Below are positions 1 to 6,186 of a stretch of 8,779 bases of DNA, piece after piece. Source of the DNA: JBFMFE01 sp040752295 (GTDB lineage Bacteria > UBP15 > UBA6099 > JBFMBQ01); the NCBI GenBank assembly GCA_040752295.1, contig JBFMFE010000198.1, positions 1 to 8,779 of the forward strand, read 5' to 3'. A program made the translations under genes and the position numbers. Below the pieces are notes generated by a model, which did not search any database, was not told the DNA's origin, and saw only the letters and a list, made by a program, of their open reading frames with translations. Each line of letters starts with the position of its first letter. Position 1 is the first letter of the stretch.

Positions 1-3
1 CAT
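1..3 (-). CDS. Start codon of a gene running off the left edge (partial)
   Basis: Only the ATG (minus strand, positions 3 to 1) is inside the window, so no product can be named. A real start is supported by a strong Shine-Dalgarno AAGGAGG at 10-16 with a 6-nt spacer, and by a consensus promoter with an overlapping palindrome further upstream. The tight promoter-operator arrangement suggests a repressor-controlled or self-regulated gene; this is inference. Confidence 0.55.
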
Positions 4-9
4 GGTCCG

Positions 10-16
10 CCTCCTT
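10..16 (-). promoter_or_regulatory. Shine-Dalgarno for the left-edge gene
   Basis: The minus strand reads AAGGAGG, a near-perfect anti-16S match, followed by a 6-nt spacer and ATG. It fixes the start of the gene that leaves the window on the left. Confidence 0.65.
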
Positions 17-24
17 GTTCTTGT

Positions 25-50
25 ATCTGTTAGCGTATTAACTAACAGAT
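25..50. promoter_or_regulatory. Palindromic operator candidate overlapping the promoter
   Basis: A perfect inverted repeat has 9-bp arms, ATCTGTTAG at 25-33 and CTAACAGAT at 42-50, separated by 8 bp. On the minus strand its upstream arm overlaps the last bases of the -10 box and the repeat covers the predicted transcription start. This geometry is typical of operators for dimeric repressors such as TetR-, MarR- or Xre-type proteins, and bound protein would block polymerase. The repressor itself is not in the window. It is unlikely to be a terminator because no T-run follows on either strand. Confidence 0.6.
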
Positions 51-77
51 TATAAGTCAAAAAATATATGATGTCAA
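49..77 (-). promoter_or_regulatory. Consensus sigma-70-type promoter reading left
   Basis: On the minus strand TTGACA (72-77) and TATAAT (49-54) are separated by exactly 17 nt. Both hexamers are perfect consensus, and the spacer is AT-rich. Transcription would start near position 42, inside the palindrome, and serve the gene starting at position 3. Its perfection predicts high basal strength, which fits the need for the overlapping operator. Confidence 0.75.
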
Positions 78-350
78 GTAGGTCTATGCTAAAATATCAT
101 TGTGAAAAAGTGCGAAAGTTCACATGGCTGATTGTTCAAGAAAAATTGCCCAATCTAATCTCGCGTGTCGAAGCACTACTTGAGAATGCTCGGTAGCTTC
201 CAATGCACATGACCGTCTCTTGGGATATCTTGATATTGAGCTGTTCTCACCGGAAGATATGCATGATTGTCGAACGCCCGGAAAATCCTTTAAATTCGGG
301 CAAATCCCCGATTGCATATTTCCTCCGGTCTTGTCAGTAATCATACGTTT
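78..350. other. Lower-GC stretch between the histidine kinase gene and the left promoter
   Basis: Base composition is clearly more AT-rich than the genes to the right, and the change coincides with the end of the histidine kinase gene. No RNA gene, convincing terminator or repeat was found. One short leftward frame (120-317) has a plausible Shine-Dalgarno and is listed separately. A rightward frame at about 220-350 is open too but lacks supporting signals. The segment may be a foreign or degraded remnant. Confidence 0.4.
120..317 (-). CDS. Possible small hypothetical protein, 65 aa
   Basis: Unrecognised. The chosen ATG at 317 follows GGAGG with a short AAAT spacer; an earlier in-frame ATG at 344 has no such site. 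The frame lies about 30 nt after the histidine kinase stop in the same orientation, so it could be a last operon gene. The predicted product is rich in Ser and Arg, with no transmembrane segment, signal peptide or known motif. Its codons are AT-tolerant, unlike the strongly GC-ending codons of the neighbouring genes, which argues either for recent acquisition or for a chance frame. It could equally be noncoding. Confidence 0.22.
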   Translation of the reverse strand: MQSGICPNLKDFPGVRQSCISSGENSSISRYPKRRSCALEATEHSQVVLRHARLDWAIFLEQSAM

Positions 351-2138
351 TTACGAAACCGTGGGGCTGTTTCGCACTCGCCCGGCGCGATGCGTCCCGC
401 TTCCGCCGGCGAGCGGCAGCGCGATTGTAAACCGGCTGCCTTTTCCCTCATCGGTGTGAACGAAGATTTTACCCCCGTGGCGCTCCACTATGCGGTATGT
501 TATGGACAGTCCCAGTCCCGTCCCCCCCCTCTTTGTCGTGAAAAACGGGTCGAATATCCTCTCGAGATCGTCGCGGCGGATGCCCGTCCCGGTGTCGCTC
601 ACCGTGATTCCCACCGACCCCCGCGGGATTTCGCGCCCGCCGGGTCCCACCGCCACCGCCACGCGCATAAGCCCGCCGTCGGGCATGGACTGCGCCGCGT
701 TCAGCGCGACGTTCAGAAGCGCCTGGAGTATCTCCCTGCGGTTCCCCCGCACGACCGCCGACCCGTCCCCGAAGTCCTTCTCGATTCTCACGTTCTTCAT
801 CGCCTTGTGGAACGAAACCATGCGCAGGGCTTCCTCGACGGTCTCGTTCACCTCCACCTCTTCCTCCTGCGACCCCGCCGGGCGCGCGAAGTCCATAAGC
901 TCGCGTATCGTCCCGTCTATGTATCCCGCCTCTTTCTCTATCTCGTCCAGAAACCGTGAAAATTCCTTCCCGCTCGCGCCGGACTTCAGGAGCTGCACGT
1001 ACCCAGAAATCGCCGCCAGCGGATTGCCGATCTCATGCGCCACGCCGGCGGCAAGCTCGCCCACCGCCGCCAGCTTCCCCGACTCTATAAGCTGCTTCTG
1101 GCCCTCGCGTATCTCCTCCTCCCGCGCCACAAGGGCTTCCGTCATACGGTTGAAACTCTCCGTCAACTCGCCGATCTCATCGTCCACCCGTGTGGGAATC
1201 CTGCGGCGCAGATCGCCCGCCTCCACGCGTCTCACGCCGTTCATCAGTTCGGCGATGGGACGCACGATGCGCCGAGCAATGCGCACGCTCATCAGCGCCG
1301 AGACCGAAAACGCCGCGACGGTTATCGCGGCGATCAGCAGTACGCCCGTGTTCCGCACCGAGGCTATGCGGCTGCGCGGGTAGGCGACGATGACCTCCGG
1401 CTTGCCCGCGGACAGCGGCGCCGCGCGGGTGACGTTCCGCCGCATGATTTCACCGAGCGCTGTCCCGCCGAATTCCACGTCGCGCTCACCGCCGCCGACC
1501 CCAGCGGAGCTTGCCAGCAGCCTGCCCCTGTGCGCGAGCGCAACGTCCACCCCAGTTATCTTCCTGATCCGCCTGGCGAAGTCGTCGTTCAGCTTGTACC
1601 CGGTCCGCAGATACCCCGCCACCGCGCCGCTCTCGTCCCTGATCGGCGACACGGCGACCACCGCCGCCGTGTTCGGGTACATCGTCTCCACGCCGACCGC
1701 CTGGGTTCCGGTCCTCTCGCATTCCCGGAACGCGGCGCTCAGAAACATCGGCTCCGGCAGAACGCGCGCCTCGCCCTTCTCCCTGTCCTCGTGCGCGAAC
1801 ACCACGCCGGAGGCGTCCGCCACGGCGATGAAGTCAACCGGCACACTCTTCATCTCGCGGCGCAGGACCCCGCTCAGCCCCGCGCCCCCGCCCCTCGCCG
1901 CCGCACGCCCCACACTGTAGTTCTCCGAAATCAGCTTCGAATACAGCGCCGCGCTCGCGATCTCCTCCCCGACAAGGTTGTTCACGACGCGCGACGCCTG
2001 CCCCAGTTCCCGCTCGACGTTCCGCGTCAGAAACCCGGTTATGAGAAAGTAGTACACGACCCCCGACGCCCCCGTCGCCACGAGAAGCGTCAGCGCGTGC
2101 GATGCGGCTATCCTTTTAAATATGCTCGCCCGCCTCAT
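351..2138 (-). CDS. Membrane sensor histidine kinase (HAMP, HisKA, HATPase_c), 595 aa
   Basis: The protein autophosphorylates on His and would pass phosphate to a response regulator. One membrane helix lies near residues 13-35. An extracytoplasmic sensor region of about 225 residues follows, possibly a Cache-like double domain (not proven). A second helix spans about 264-286, with HAMP to about 340. The H box is GVAHEIGNPL with His368. The ATP-binding domain has an N box (LNVALNAAQ, Asn480), G1 DTGTGI (515-520), F box FDPFFTTK and G2 GTGLGLSI. The architecture resembles NtrB/ZraS-like kinases. The start is set by AGGAGA 7 nt upstream, and the gene overlaps the preceding solute-binding protein gene by 23 nt, suggesting translational coupling and a joint sensory role. 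No response regulator is present in the window. The last 15 or so residues extend past the usual domain end. Confidence 0.95.
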   Translation of the reverse strand: MRRASIFKRIAASHALTLLVATGASGVVYYFLITGFLTRNVERELGQASRVVNNLVGEEIASAALYSKLISENYSVGRAAARGGGAGLSGVLRREMKSVPVDFIAVADASGVVFAHEDREKGEARVLPEPMFLSAAFRECERTGTQAVGVETMYPNTAAVVAVSPIRDESGAVAGYLRTGYKLNDDFARRIRKITGVDVALAHRGRLLASSAGVGGGERDVEFGGTALGEIMRRNVTRAAPLSAGKPEVIVAYPRSRIASVRNTGVLLIAAITVAAFSVSALMSVRIARRIVRPIAELMNGVRRVEAGDLRRRIPTRVDDEIGELTESFNRMTEALVAREEEIREGQKQLIESGKLAAVGELAAGVAHEIGNPLAAISGYVQLLKSGASGKEFSRFLDEIEKEAGYIDGTIRELMDFARPAGSQEEEVEVNETVEEALRMVSFHKAMKNVRIEKDFGDGSAVVRGNRREILQALLNVALNAAQSMPDGGLMRVAVAVGPGGREIPRGSVGITVSDTGTGIRRDDLERIFDPFFTTKRGGTGLGLSITYRIVERHGGKIFVHTDEGKGSRFTIALPLAGGSGTHRAGRVRNSPTVS

Positions 2139-2724
2139 GAAAATATCTCCTGTATAACCGGGCGTATATCCCCGTCTCGTTCAGGTAGTCCAGAACCCTG
2201 CCCACGGCTTCGGCGACGCCCTCGTCGCCGCCGCCCGCGCAGATGCGGCGCCACCCCTTCCCCCTGCCCGAGTAGAAGTACGGCGTCCCTTCGCCGCCCG
2301 CGCAGGCGTCCTCGCCCGCGCCGGCGAAATAAACGTCCGCGCTCTCCCCCGAGGCGTCGTCCCTCCCGCCGATCGTCACGTTGCTCTTCACGCCGAGTAT
2401 GCGCGCGATCTCGCCGGCGAGGTCAACGTTGAAACCCGCGGGCGCGCCCGTGTCTCCGTCCACGTATTGAAACGGCGGCTCGCTCGGCGACAGCGCGACG
2501 TGGAGCACCCCGCTCTCCCGCGCCTGCCTCAACCGCGGGGTCTGCGGTACGCCGTCGAGCACGCGGGCGGATATCTTCCCGAGTATTTCCTGCGACAGAG
2601 TCAGACCGCCCGCCGGCAGGCCGCGCCCCGGCGCGCCCCGCGCCTCGTCCCGCCGCGCGCACCCGACGGCGCCGAACGCCACAACGGCAGCGGCGAGCGC
2701 CGCGGCAAGCGCCGCCCTCGTCAC
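2116..2724 (-). CDS. Shortened family-3 solute-binding lipoprotein, 202 aa
   Basis: The likely start is a GTG at 2724 forming a GTGA overlap with the stop of the TPR gene; a further upstream ATG would spoil the signal peptide. The N-terminus is a hydrophobic Ala/Val stretch ending in a lipobox-like AVGC, so the product is probably a lipoprotein. The segment from about residue 65, with PPFQYVDGDTGAPAGFNVDL and then EIARILGVK, matches the first lobe of amino-acid-type (SBP_bac_3) binding proteins. The end, with YLNETGIYARLYRRYF, matches their C-terminal helix. The central portion, which usually makes most of the second lobe, is strongly reduced (about 150 residues against the usual 220-230). 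No permease or ATPase neighbours exist, so a sensory role with the downstream histidine kinase is more likely than transport. This is inference. Confidence 0.8.
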   Translation of the reverse strand: MTRAALAAALAAAVVAFGAVGCARRDEARGAPGRGLPAGGLTLSQEILGKISARVLDGVPQTPRLRQARESGVLHVALSPSEPPFQYVDGDTGAPAGFNVDLAGEIARILGVKSNVTIGGRDDASGESADVYFAGAGEDACAGGEGTPYFYSGRGKGWRRICAGGGDEGVAEAVGRVLDYLNETGIYARLYRRYFHEAGEHI

Positions 2725-3845
2725 CGCAGCCTCCGCCTCATCAGCGCCTTGAACCACGTCCTGTCCCGCAGCCAGTCGAAATCCCGGTCCTTTTCGAGGC
2801 GGACCTGCACGTCCTTACCGCCCGTCTCTATGGCTTTCTCAAGAGCCGACCGCACTCCCTCCTCCTCCATCCTGTGACTGTGAACGACCGCTATTTTGTA
2901 CCAGCCTTCGGCAAATCCGGGGTCAAGCTCCACCACCCGGCGGAATTCGCCAAGCGCGCTCTCAAGCTCGCCGTTCTCGAAGTGAACCATTCCCGAAACG
3001 TAGTGATAGTCCGGCTCCGCGCCCTTCAGCCTCACCGCCGCCCGCAGGTGCTCCTGCGCGCCGTCCAGTACCCTCAGAAAGAACATCGTGTAGCCGAGCA
3101 GAAAGTGCGCTTCGGGATTTTCCGGCGCCTCGCCGACCGCCTTCTGAAGATGTTTCAACGCCGTCTCGAACCGCGTCTCCTCGAGGTTGATCCTCCCCAG
3201 CAGCAACAGCGGAGCGACGTACGACGGGTCAGCGCCTGCCGCTTTTTCAAGGCTCGCCCCCGCCTCAGCGCCCGACCCCGATTCGTAAAGCGCGCGCCCC
3301 ATGCAGAACTCCGTGTACGCCTCCTTCGAGCCGGTCCCCAGCAGTTCGCGCATGTCGTTCTTCAATTTCCGCCCGAGTTCCTTCTCCAGCCGCGACCTCA
3401 ACTCCCTCTGGGCGTCGAAAACCGTGAACGGCGAAAGCCTGAACTGCAGGTTGCTCACCAGCTCCCCGGTCTCCATGTCTATGATCGAGCCCCTGAACCT
3501 CAGCGACGACCGGTCCGCGTCGTAGTCGCCCTCCACGATGACGCCGGCGCCGAGTTCCTCCCGTATCCTGTCCTTCACTTCAAGCGGGGACGCCGTGTAG
3601 GGCGGGTAACCCAGGCGCGCGAGCCTGCGGACGACGACCGCGCGCTCGACCGCCGAAAACCCCTCCGCCCCGCGCAAAAGCGCGATCACGTACTCGGCGA
3701 GGGCGGGTCCCACCCATTCGTACCCCTTCGCCTGCCGCGGCGTGAAGTCGAAGACGACCACGCGCCTCTCCGCCCCCTCCGCGCAGGCGATGAGAGCCGA
3801 CGCCATAACGACAAGCGCCGCGGCGTGACGCAGCAGCTTCGTCAT
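2721..3845 (-). CDS. Lipoprotein with TolB-like N-terminal domain and TPR repeats, 374 aa
   Basis: The start is placed at the ATG overlapping the kinase stop (ATGA, 3842-3845). From there the protein opens with a basic-hydrophobic signal peptide and a lipobox LIAC with Cys21; starting at the more distant ATG at 3968 would bury this signal. Residues about 28-140 (VVVFDF, GPALAEYVIALL, LGAGVIVEGDY, IDMETGELV) resemble the N-terminal TolB-like or CsgG-like fold that often precedes TPR arrays. Residues about 175-345 contain about four TPR units, with the pattern A..L..A....P and conserved Pro or Gly between helices. TPR arrays mediate protein or peptide contacts. Its position between the kinase and the solute-binding lipoprotein suggests an envelope scaffold for the system. 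The exact partner is unknown. Confidence 0.85.
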   Translation of the reverse strand: MTKLLRHAAALVVMASALIACAEGAERRVVVFDFTPRQAKGYEWVGPALAEYVIALLRGAEGFSAVERAVVVRRLARLGYPPYTASPLEVKDRIREELGAGVIVEGDYDADRSSLRFRGSIIDMETGELVSNLQFRLSPFTVFDAQRELRSRLEKELGRKLKNDMRELLGTGSKEAYTEFCMGRALYESGSGAEAGASLEKAAGADPSYVAPLLLLGRINLEETRFETALKHLQKAVGEAPENPEAHFLLGYTMFFLRVLDGAQEHLRAAVRLKGAEPDYHYVSGMVHFENGELESALGEFRRVVELDPGFAEGWYKIAVVHSHRMEEEGVRSALEKAIETGGKDVQVRLEKDRDFDWLRDRTWFKALMRRRLR

Positions 3846-4843
3846 CGCGCGCATTCCTCTGCCAGACGTTCGATCTCCCCAAGCGCCGGCGCCGCCGCCC
3901 CCGAGGGGTCCCACCTCACCCGGAAACACCGCGAACCGGAAACAAGTCCGCAGGCGAGGTCCATGCACGCCGCATAGTGCCCGCGCGTAACGGGCGACCT
4001 CGTCAGCCCCATGAGCAGTGCCGCCGCCGCCGGATGGTCCACGGATTCGACTCTCTCCCCGCCGCCGGACGCTTCGAGGAAAAATATCGCCCGCGGCGCC
4101 GCCGTGCGCCCCACCCGTTCTCCGCGGGATTCGGCGGCGGCGGCGCGGTAAAACGACGGAAACGCCGCCGGGACGAACCCAAGGCTCTCCATCCGAGTCA
4201 GAGCCGGCGCGCTCAGACGCCCGAAATTCACCGCCTCACAGGTAAAATGTACCACCGCGCGACCGGAACTTACACTCGCGGGCAGGTTGTCGTCGGCGAT
4301 GAACTCCCAGCCCCTCTCAAGAAAAAACCTCACAAGCGACGATTTTCCAGTGTCGTTCACTCCCGCGAACACCGCCGCCGAATCCCCCGTTCCCGCCGCG
4401 CCGGCGTGAAAAAAATACACGCCCTCGCGCATGAGCGCCGCGCGCGCGAAAACCGCGACGCTCCGCATGACGACCCTCACGGCTTCTCCGTCGTCACCCA
4501 CCGCCTCGGCGAGCATCCATTCCCACCCGGGACCTGCCTCGAGTTTCAACCCGTCGAAATTCACCTCATGCCCGGAGCCGAACCGCTCCCTCATGCCCGC
4601 CGCGCCGTCCCCTCCGCGCAGCAGTATTAGCAGCCCGTCGGACGGCGGCGCCGCCGCCCGTTCCACCATCGCGGGCGCCCCGAACTGCGCCTCCACGGCG
4701 CGCCTGACAAGCCCCGGCGCGTCCGTGAACACCGCCATCGCCCGCCCCAGAACGCCGAACTTCACCAGCGATGTCTCTTCCATGCCGCGATCAGTCGGCT
4801 CAAACATCCCCGTCAGGCGCAAATCCTCATGTTCCCGTTCCAT
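3842..4843 (-). CDS. HPr-kinase-like P-loop kinase of a RiPP operon, 333 aa
   Basis: The C-terminal half resembles the HprK/P catalytic core. Walker A is GVNDTGKSS (161-169), preceded by FHAGAA with His146 and followed by FIADDN with Asp184-Asp185. HPr kinase uses this arrangement for Ser phosphorylation. The N-terminal 130 residues are poorly conserved and unlike canonical HprK, and the N-terminal domain of true HprK is missing. Such HprK-related proteins are known in lasso and other RiPP clusters; in paeninodin-type clusters they phosphorylate the peptide's C-terminal Ser. Here the precursor ends in Gly, so the substrate is uncertain. The start at 4843 is the first in-frame ATG after a TGA only 6 nt upstream, and it lacks a well-spaced Shine-Dalgarno; the in-frame ATGs at codons 13 and 21 are alternatives. 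The stop overlaps the TPR gene start by ATGA. Confidence 0.85.
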   Translation of the reverse strand: MEREHEDLRLTGMFEPTDRGMEETSLVKFGVLGRAMAVFTDAPGLVRRAVEAQFGAPAMVERAAAPPSDGLLILLRGGDGAAGMRERFGSGHEVNFDGLKLEAGPGWEWMLAEAVGDDGEAVRVVMRSVAVFARAALMREGVYFFHAGAAGTGDSAAVFAGVNDTGKSSLVRFFLERGWEFIADDNLPASVSSGRAVVHFTCEAVNFGRLSAPALTRMESLGFVPAAFPSFYRAAAAESRGERVGRTAAPRAIFFLEASGGGERVESVDHPAAAALLMGLTRSPVTRGHYAACMDLACGLVSGSRCFRVRWDPSGAAAPALGEIERLAEECAR

Positions 4844-4970
4844 CAGGGGTCAGTGCTTCATGCCTCCGCGGCACCGGGTTCCGTTGACGACGGGGAAAAG
4901 GCGTGTCGTATCTGTGGTGCGTCCGTCCCTGAAATTTCCTGCTCTCTTCGCCGCTCTCTTTCAGCGGGCG
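4844..4970 (-). other. 127-nt spacer between precursor and kinase genes
   Basis: This is the only sizeable gap in an operon of otherwise overlapping genes. On the minus strand it contains a short hairpin candidate near its start (CCGCT, loop GAAAGAG, AGCGG) without a T-run. Near its end GGAGGC is followed immediately by ATG AAG CAC TGA, a three-codon frame in phase with the kinase. A gap after a RiPP precursor gene commonly carries a processing or attenuation element that lets the precursor be made in excess; that is known of such operons but not shown here. Confidence 0.4.
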
Positions 4971-5135
4971 TCACCCCACGGCGTCCGCGGCGCCGGCGAA
5001 ACACGAAGGTCCCTTGTACACGTCTTTTATCGTCCCGTAGCGCGTCAACTGGGGTCTGCTGTAGACCTTCTTTCCCGCGGCGGCGCCGGTGCGTTCTTCC
5101 GCCTCTTTTTCCCTTTCGGGCGCGCTTTCAGACAT
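4971..5135 (-). CDS. RiPP precursor peptide, 54 aa, lasso-type leader motif
   Basis: The gene starts at an ATG overlapping the end of the radical SAM gene by 8 nt (ATGTCTGA) and has GGGAGGG about 10 nt upstream, within that gene. The N-terminal 23 residues are charged (Glu, Lys, Arg, Ala). Residues 24-42 read VYSRPQLTRYGTIKDVYKG. They contain Y25-x2-P28-x-L30-x3-G34, the leader signature recognised by PqqD-like (RRE) domains in lasso and related RiPPs. The Thr usually found six residues after the Gly is Tyr40 here. If cleavage follows Lys41, the core would be GPSCFAGAADAVG, with one Cys (45), one Ser (44) and one acidic residue (Asp51). A lasso ring of 7-9 residues from Gly42 does not reach Asp51, and no lasso cyclase is present, so modification by the adjacent radical SAM enzyme is the better reading. 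Confidence 0.85.
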   Translation of the reverse strand: MSESAPEREKEAEERTGAAAGKKVYSRPQLTRYGTIKDVYKGPSCFAGAADAVG

Positions 5136-6186
5136 TTGCGCCGACCCTCCCTTTGAGAAAGATTTTCGAAAGCCTGCACGCCTCCCGCGGCGCGGCGTGG
5201 ACGTCGCCCTGCTCGGCGTACGCTAACCCCGGACAGGGACAGCACTCGGGAAGCAGTTCGCAGCCCGCGCACTCGAAATCCCGCACGCGGTAGTCCCTGA
5301 TTTCCTTCAACACGGGCGAATCCCGCCAGATTTCGCTGAAGGGCTGCCTTTTTATGTTTCCCGCGGAGCGCTCCACGAGCGAGCACGGGTAAACCTCTCC
5401 GTTCGATTCGATGTAGCAGCTGCTGCGCCCCATCGTGCACCAGCTTATGATCGGCTGCTCGGCGCCGAAGGTTTCAGCGTCGAAATGCGCGTCCATGCCG
5501 ACGATGAGTTCCCACGGCACGGGAAGCCGCGCGAGCGCCTCGTCGCTCAGACGCAGGCGCGTCGGAGCATCGCCGCCGCCCTCCCCGGGCGTGATTATCG
5601 CGTTGAACTGGTGTTGAATCCCAAGCTCTCGGCACAGACGCGCGATCTGCGGGGCGCACGTGCGGTTCCGACCCATGAGAACCGTCACCGCGGCTACGTT
5701 TATCCCGCGCGCCTTCATCCGCCGGACGGCTTCCACCGTCCTCTCGAACGAACCCTCCACGCCCGTCACGCCGTCGTGAGTGCGCGCGTCCCCGGCGTAA
5801 AGACTCACCGCCACCGCGCGTATCTTCTTCCGGTTCCGCTCCATCAGGTCCAGCGCCGCGCCGCCGATGAGCGTCGCGTTCGTCTGTACGCTGTATATGA
5901 AATCGCCCGCGAAGAAGATTTCGAGCACTTCCATGATGTCCGGTCGCGTGAAAAGCTCGCCCCCCGTGAGGTTTATGTGCACCGCCCCTGTTTTCCTCAA
6001 CTCCGGCAGCAGCGCCGCCACGTCCCCCGCGGTGATCTCGCCGCCGCCCGCGGTCTCCGCCGCGTGTCGGACCTTGCAGTGAACGCACGTCAGATTGCAC
6101 TCGTGAGTCAGCTCGATCTGAACCTTTATGAGCCTGCTCTCAAGCCCGAGTTGCCGGAAAATGTCGTACCTGTCCTTCTGTATCAT
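5128..6186 (-). CDS. Radical SAM/SPASM peptide-modifying enzyme, 352 aa
   Basis: The radical SAM cluster motif is CNLTCVHC (Cys30, Cys34, Cys37), in ELTHECNLTCVHC. LTGGE (73-77) is the SAM-binding motif. The C-terminus is a SPASM domain: Cys250, Cys257 and Cys268 in CTMGRSSCYIESNGEVYPC, then Cys306, Cys309, Cys315, Cys316, Cys318 and Cys337, enough to ligate auxiliary iron-sulfur clusters. Enzymes of this family (PqqE, AlbA-like, anSME relatives) form C-C or thioether bonds in peptides. Its own N-terminus has no room for a recognition domain, consistent with use of the separate PqqD protein encoded just upstream, whose stop overlaps this ATG by 4 nt. The precursor ATG overlaps its stop. The likely substrate is that peptide, whose single Cys45 allows at most one Cys-derived thioether. 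The actual reaction is unknown. Confidence 0.95.
   Translation of the reverse strand: MIQKDRYDIFRQLGLESRLIKVQIELTHECNLTCVHCKVRHAAETAGGGEITAGDVAALLPELRKTGAVHINLTGGELFTRPDIMEVLEIFFAGDFIYSVQTNATLIGGAALDLMERNRKKIRAVAVSLYAGDARTHDGVTGVEGSFERTVEAVRRMKARGINVAAVTVLMGRNRTCAPQIARLCRELGIQHQFNAIITPGEGGGDAPTRLRLSDEALARLPVPWELIVGMDAHFDAETFGAEQPIISWCTMGRSSCYIESNGEVYPCSLVERSAGNIKRQPFSEIWRDSPVLKEIRDYRVRDFECAGCELLPECCPCPGLAYAEQGDVHAAPREACRLSKIFLKGRVGANV
5145..5151 (-). promoter_or_regulatory. Shine-Dalgarno for the precursor gene
   Basis: The minus strand reads GGGAGGG inside the last codons of the radical SAM gene, with GGAGG about 10 nt before the precursor ATG. Together with the 8-nt gene overlap it supports translation of the short precursor frame. 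Confidence 0.65.

Noticed and set aside
354..374. Hairpin CGAAAC / GTTTCG at the end of the histidine kinase gene as a terminator
   Set aside because: The stem is only 6 bp with a 9-nt loop and no T-run follows on either strand.
1035..2432. Long rightward open frame (465 codons) opposite the histidine kinase gene
   Set aside because: It is antisense to a clear histidine kinase, rich in Arg, Pro and His as expected from a GC-rich shadow, and has no recognisable domain.
2874..3977. Rightward open frame of 367 codons opposite the TPR lipoprotein gene
   Set aside because: Composition is dominated by Arg, Pro and His, with no motif; the opposite strand has a signal peptide and TPR repeats.
4844..4853. 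Shared AGGGGTCAG near 4845 and at 8646 as copies of an element end
   Set aside because: Only about 9 bases match and the sequences diverge on both sides, so chance is sufficient.
4835..4970. TGA recoding that would extend the kinase upstream
   Set aside because: TGA serves as the normal stop in several genes here, including the radical SAM, PqqD-like and precursor genes, and the upstream in-phase codons show no conserved protein character.
4971..5135. Lasso peptide precursor in the strict sense
   Set aside because: No cyclase or leader protease is present, and Asp51 is at core position 10 if the core starts at Gly42, too far for a usual ring, with only three residues left for the tail.
5045..5440. 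Leftward frame of 131 codons overlapping the radical SAM gene and the precursor
   Set aside because: It is a shifted reading of the SPASM region; the real frames there have motifs and ribosome-binding sites.
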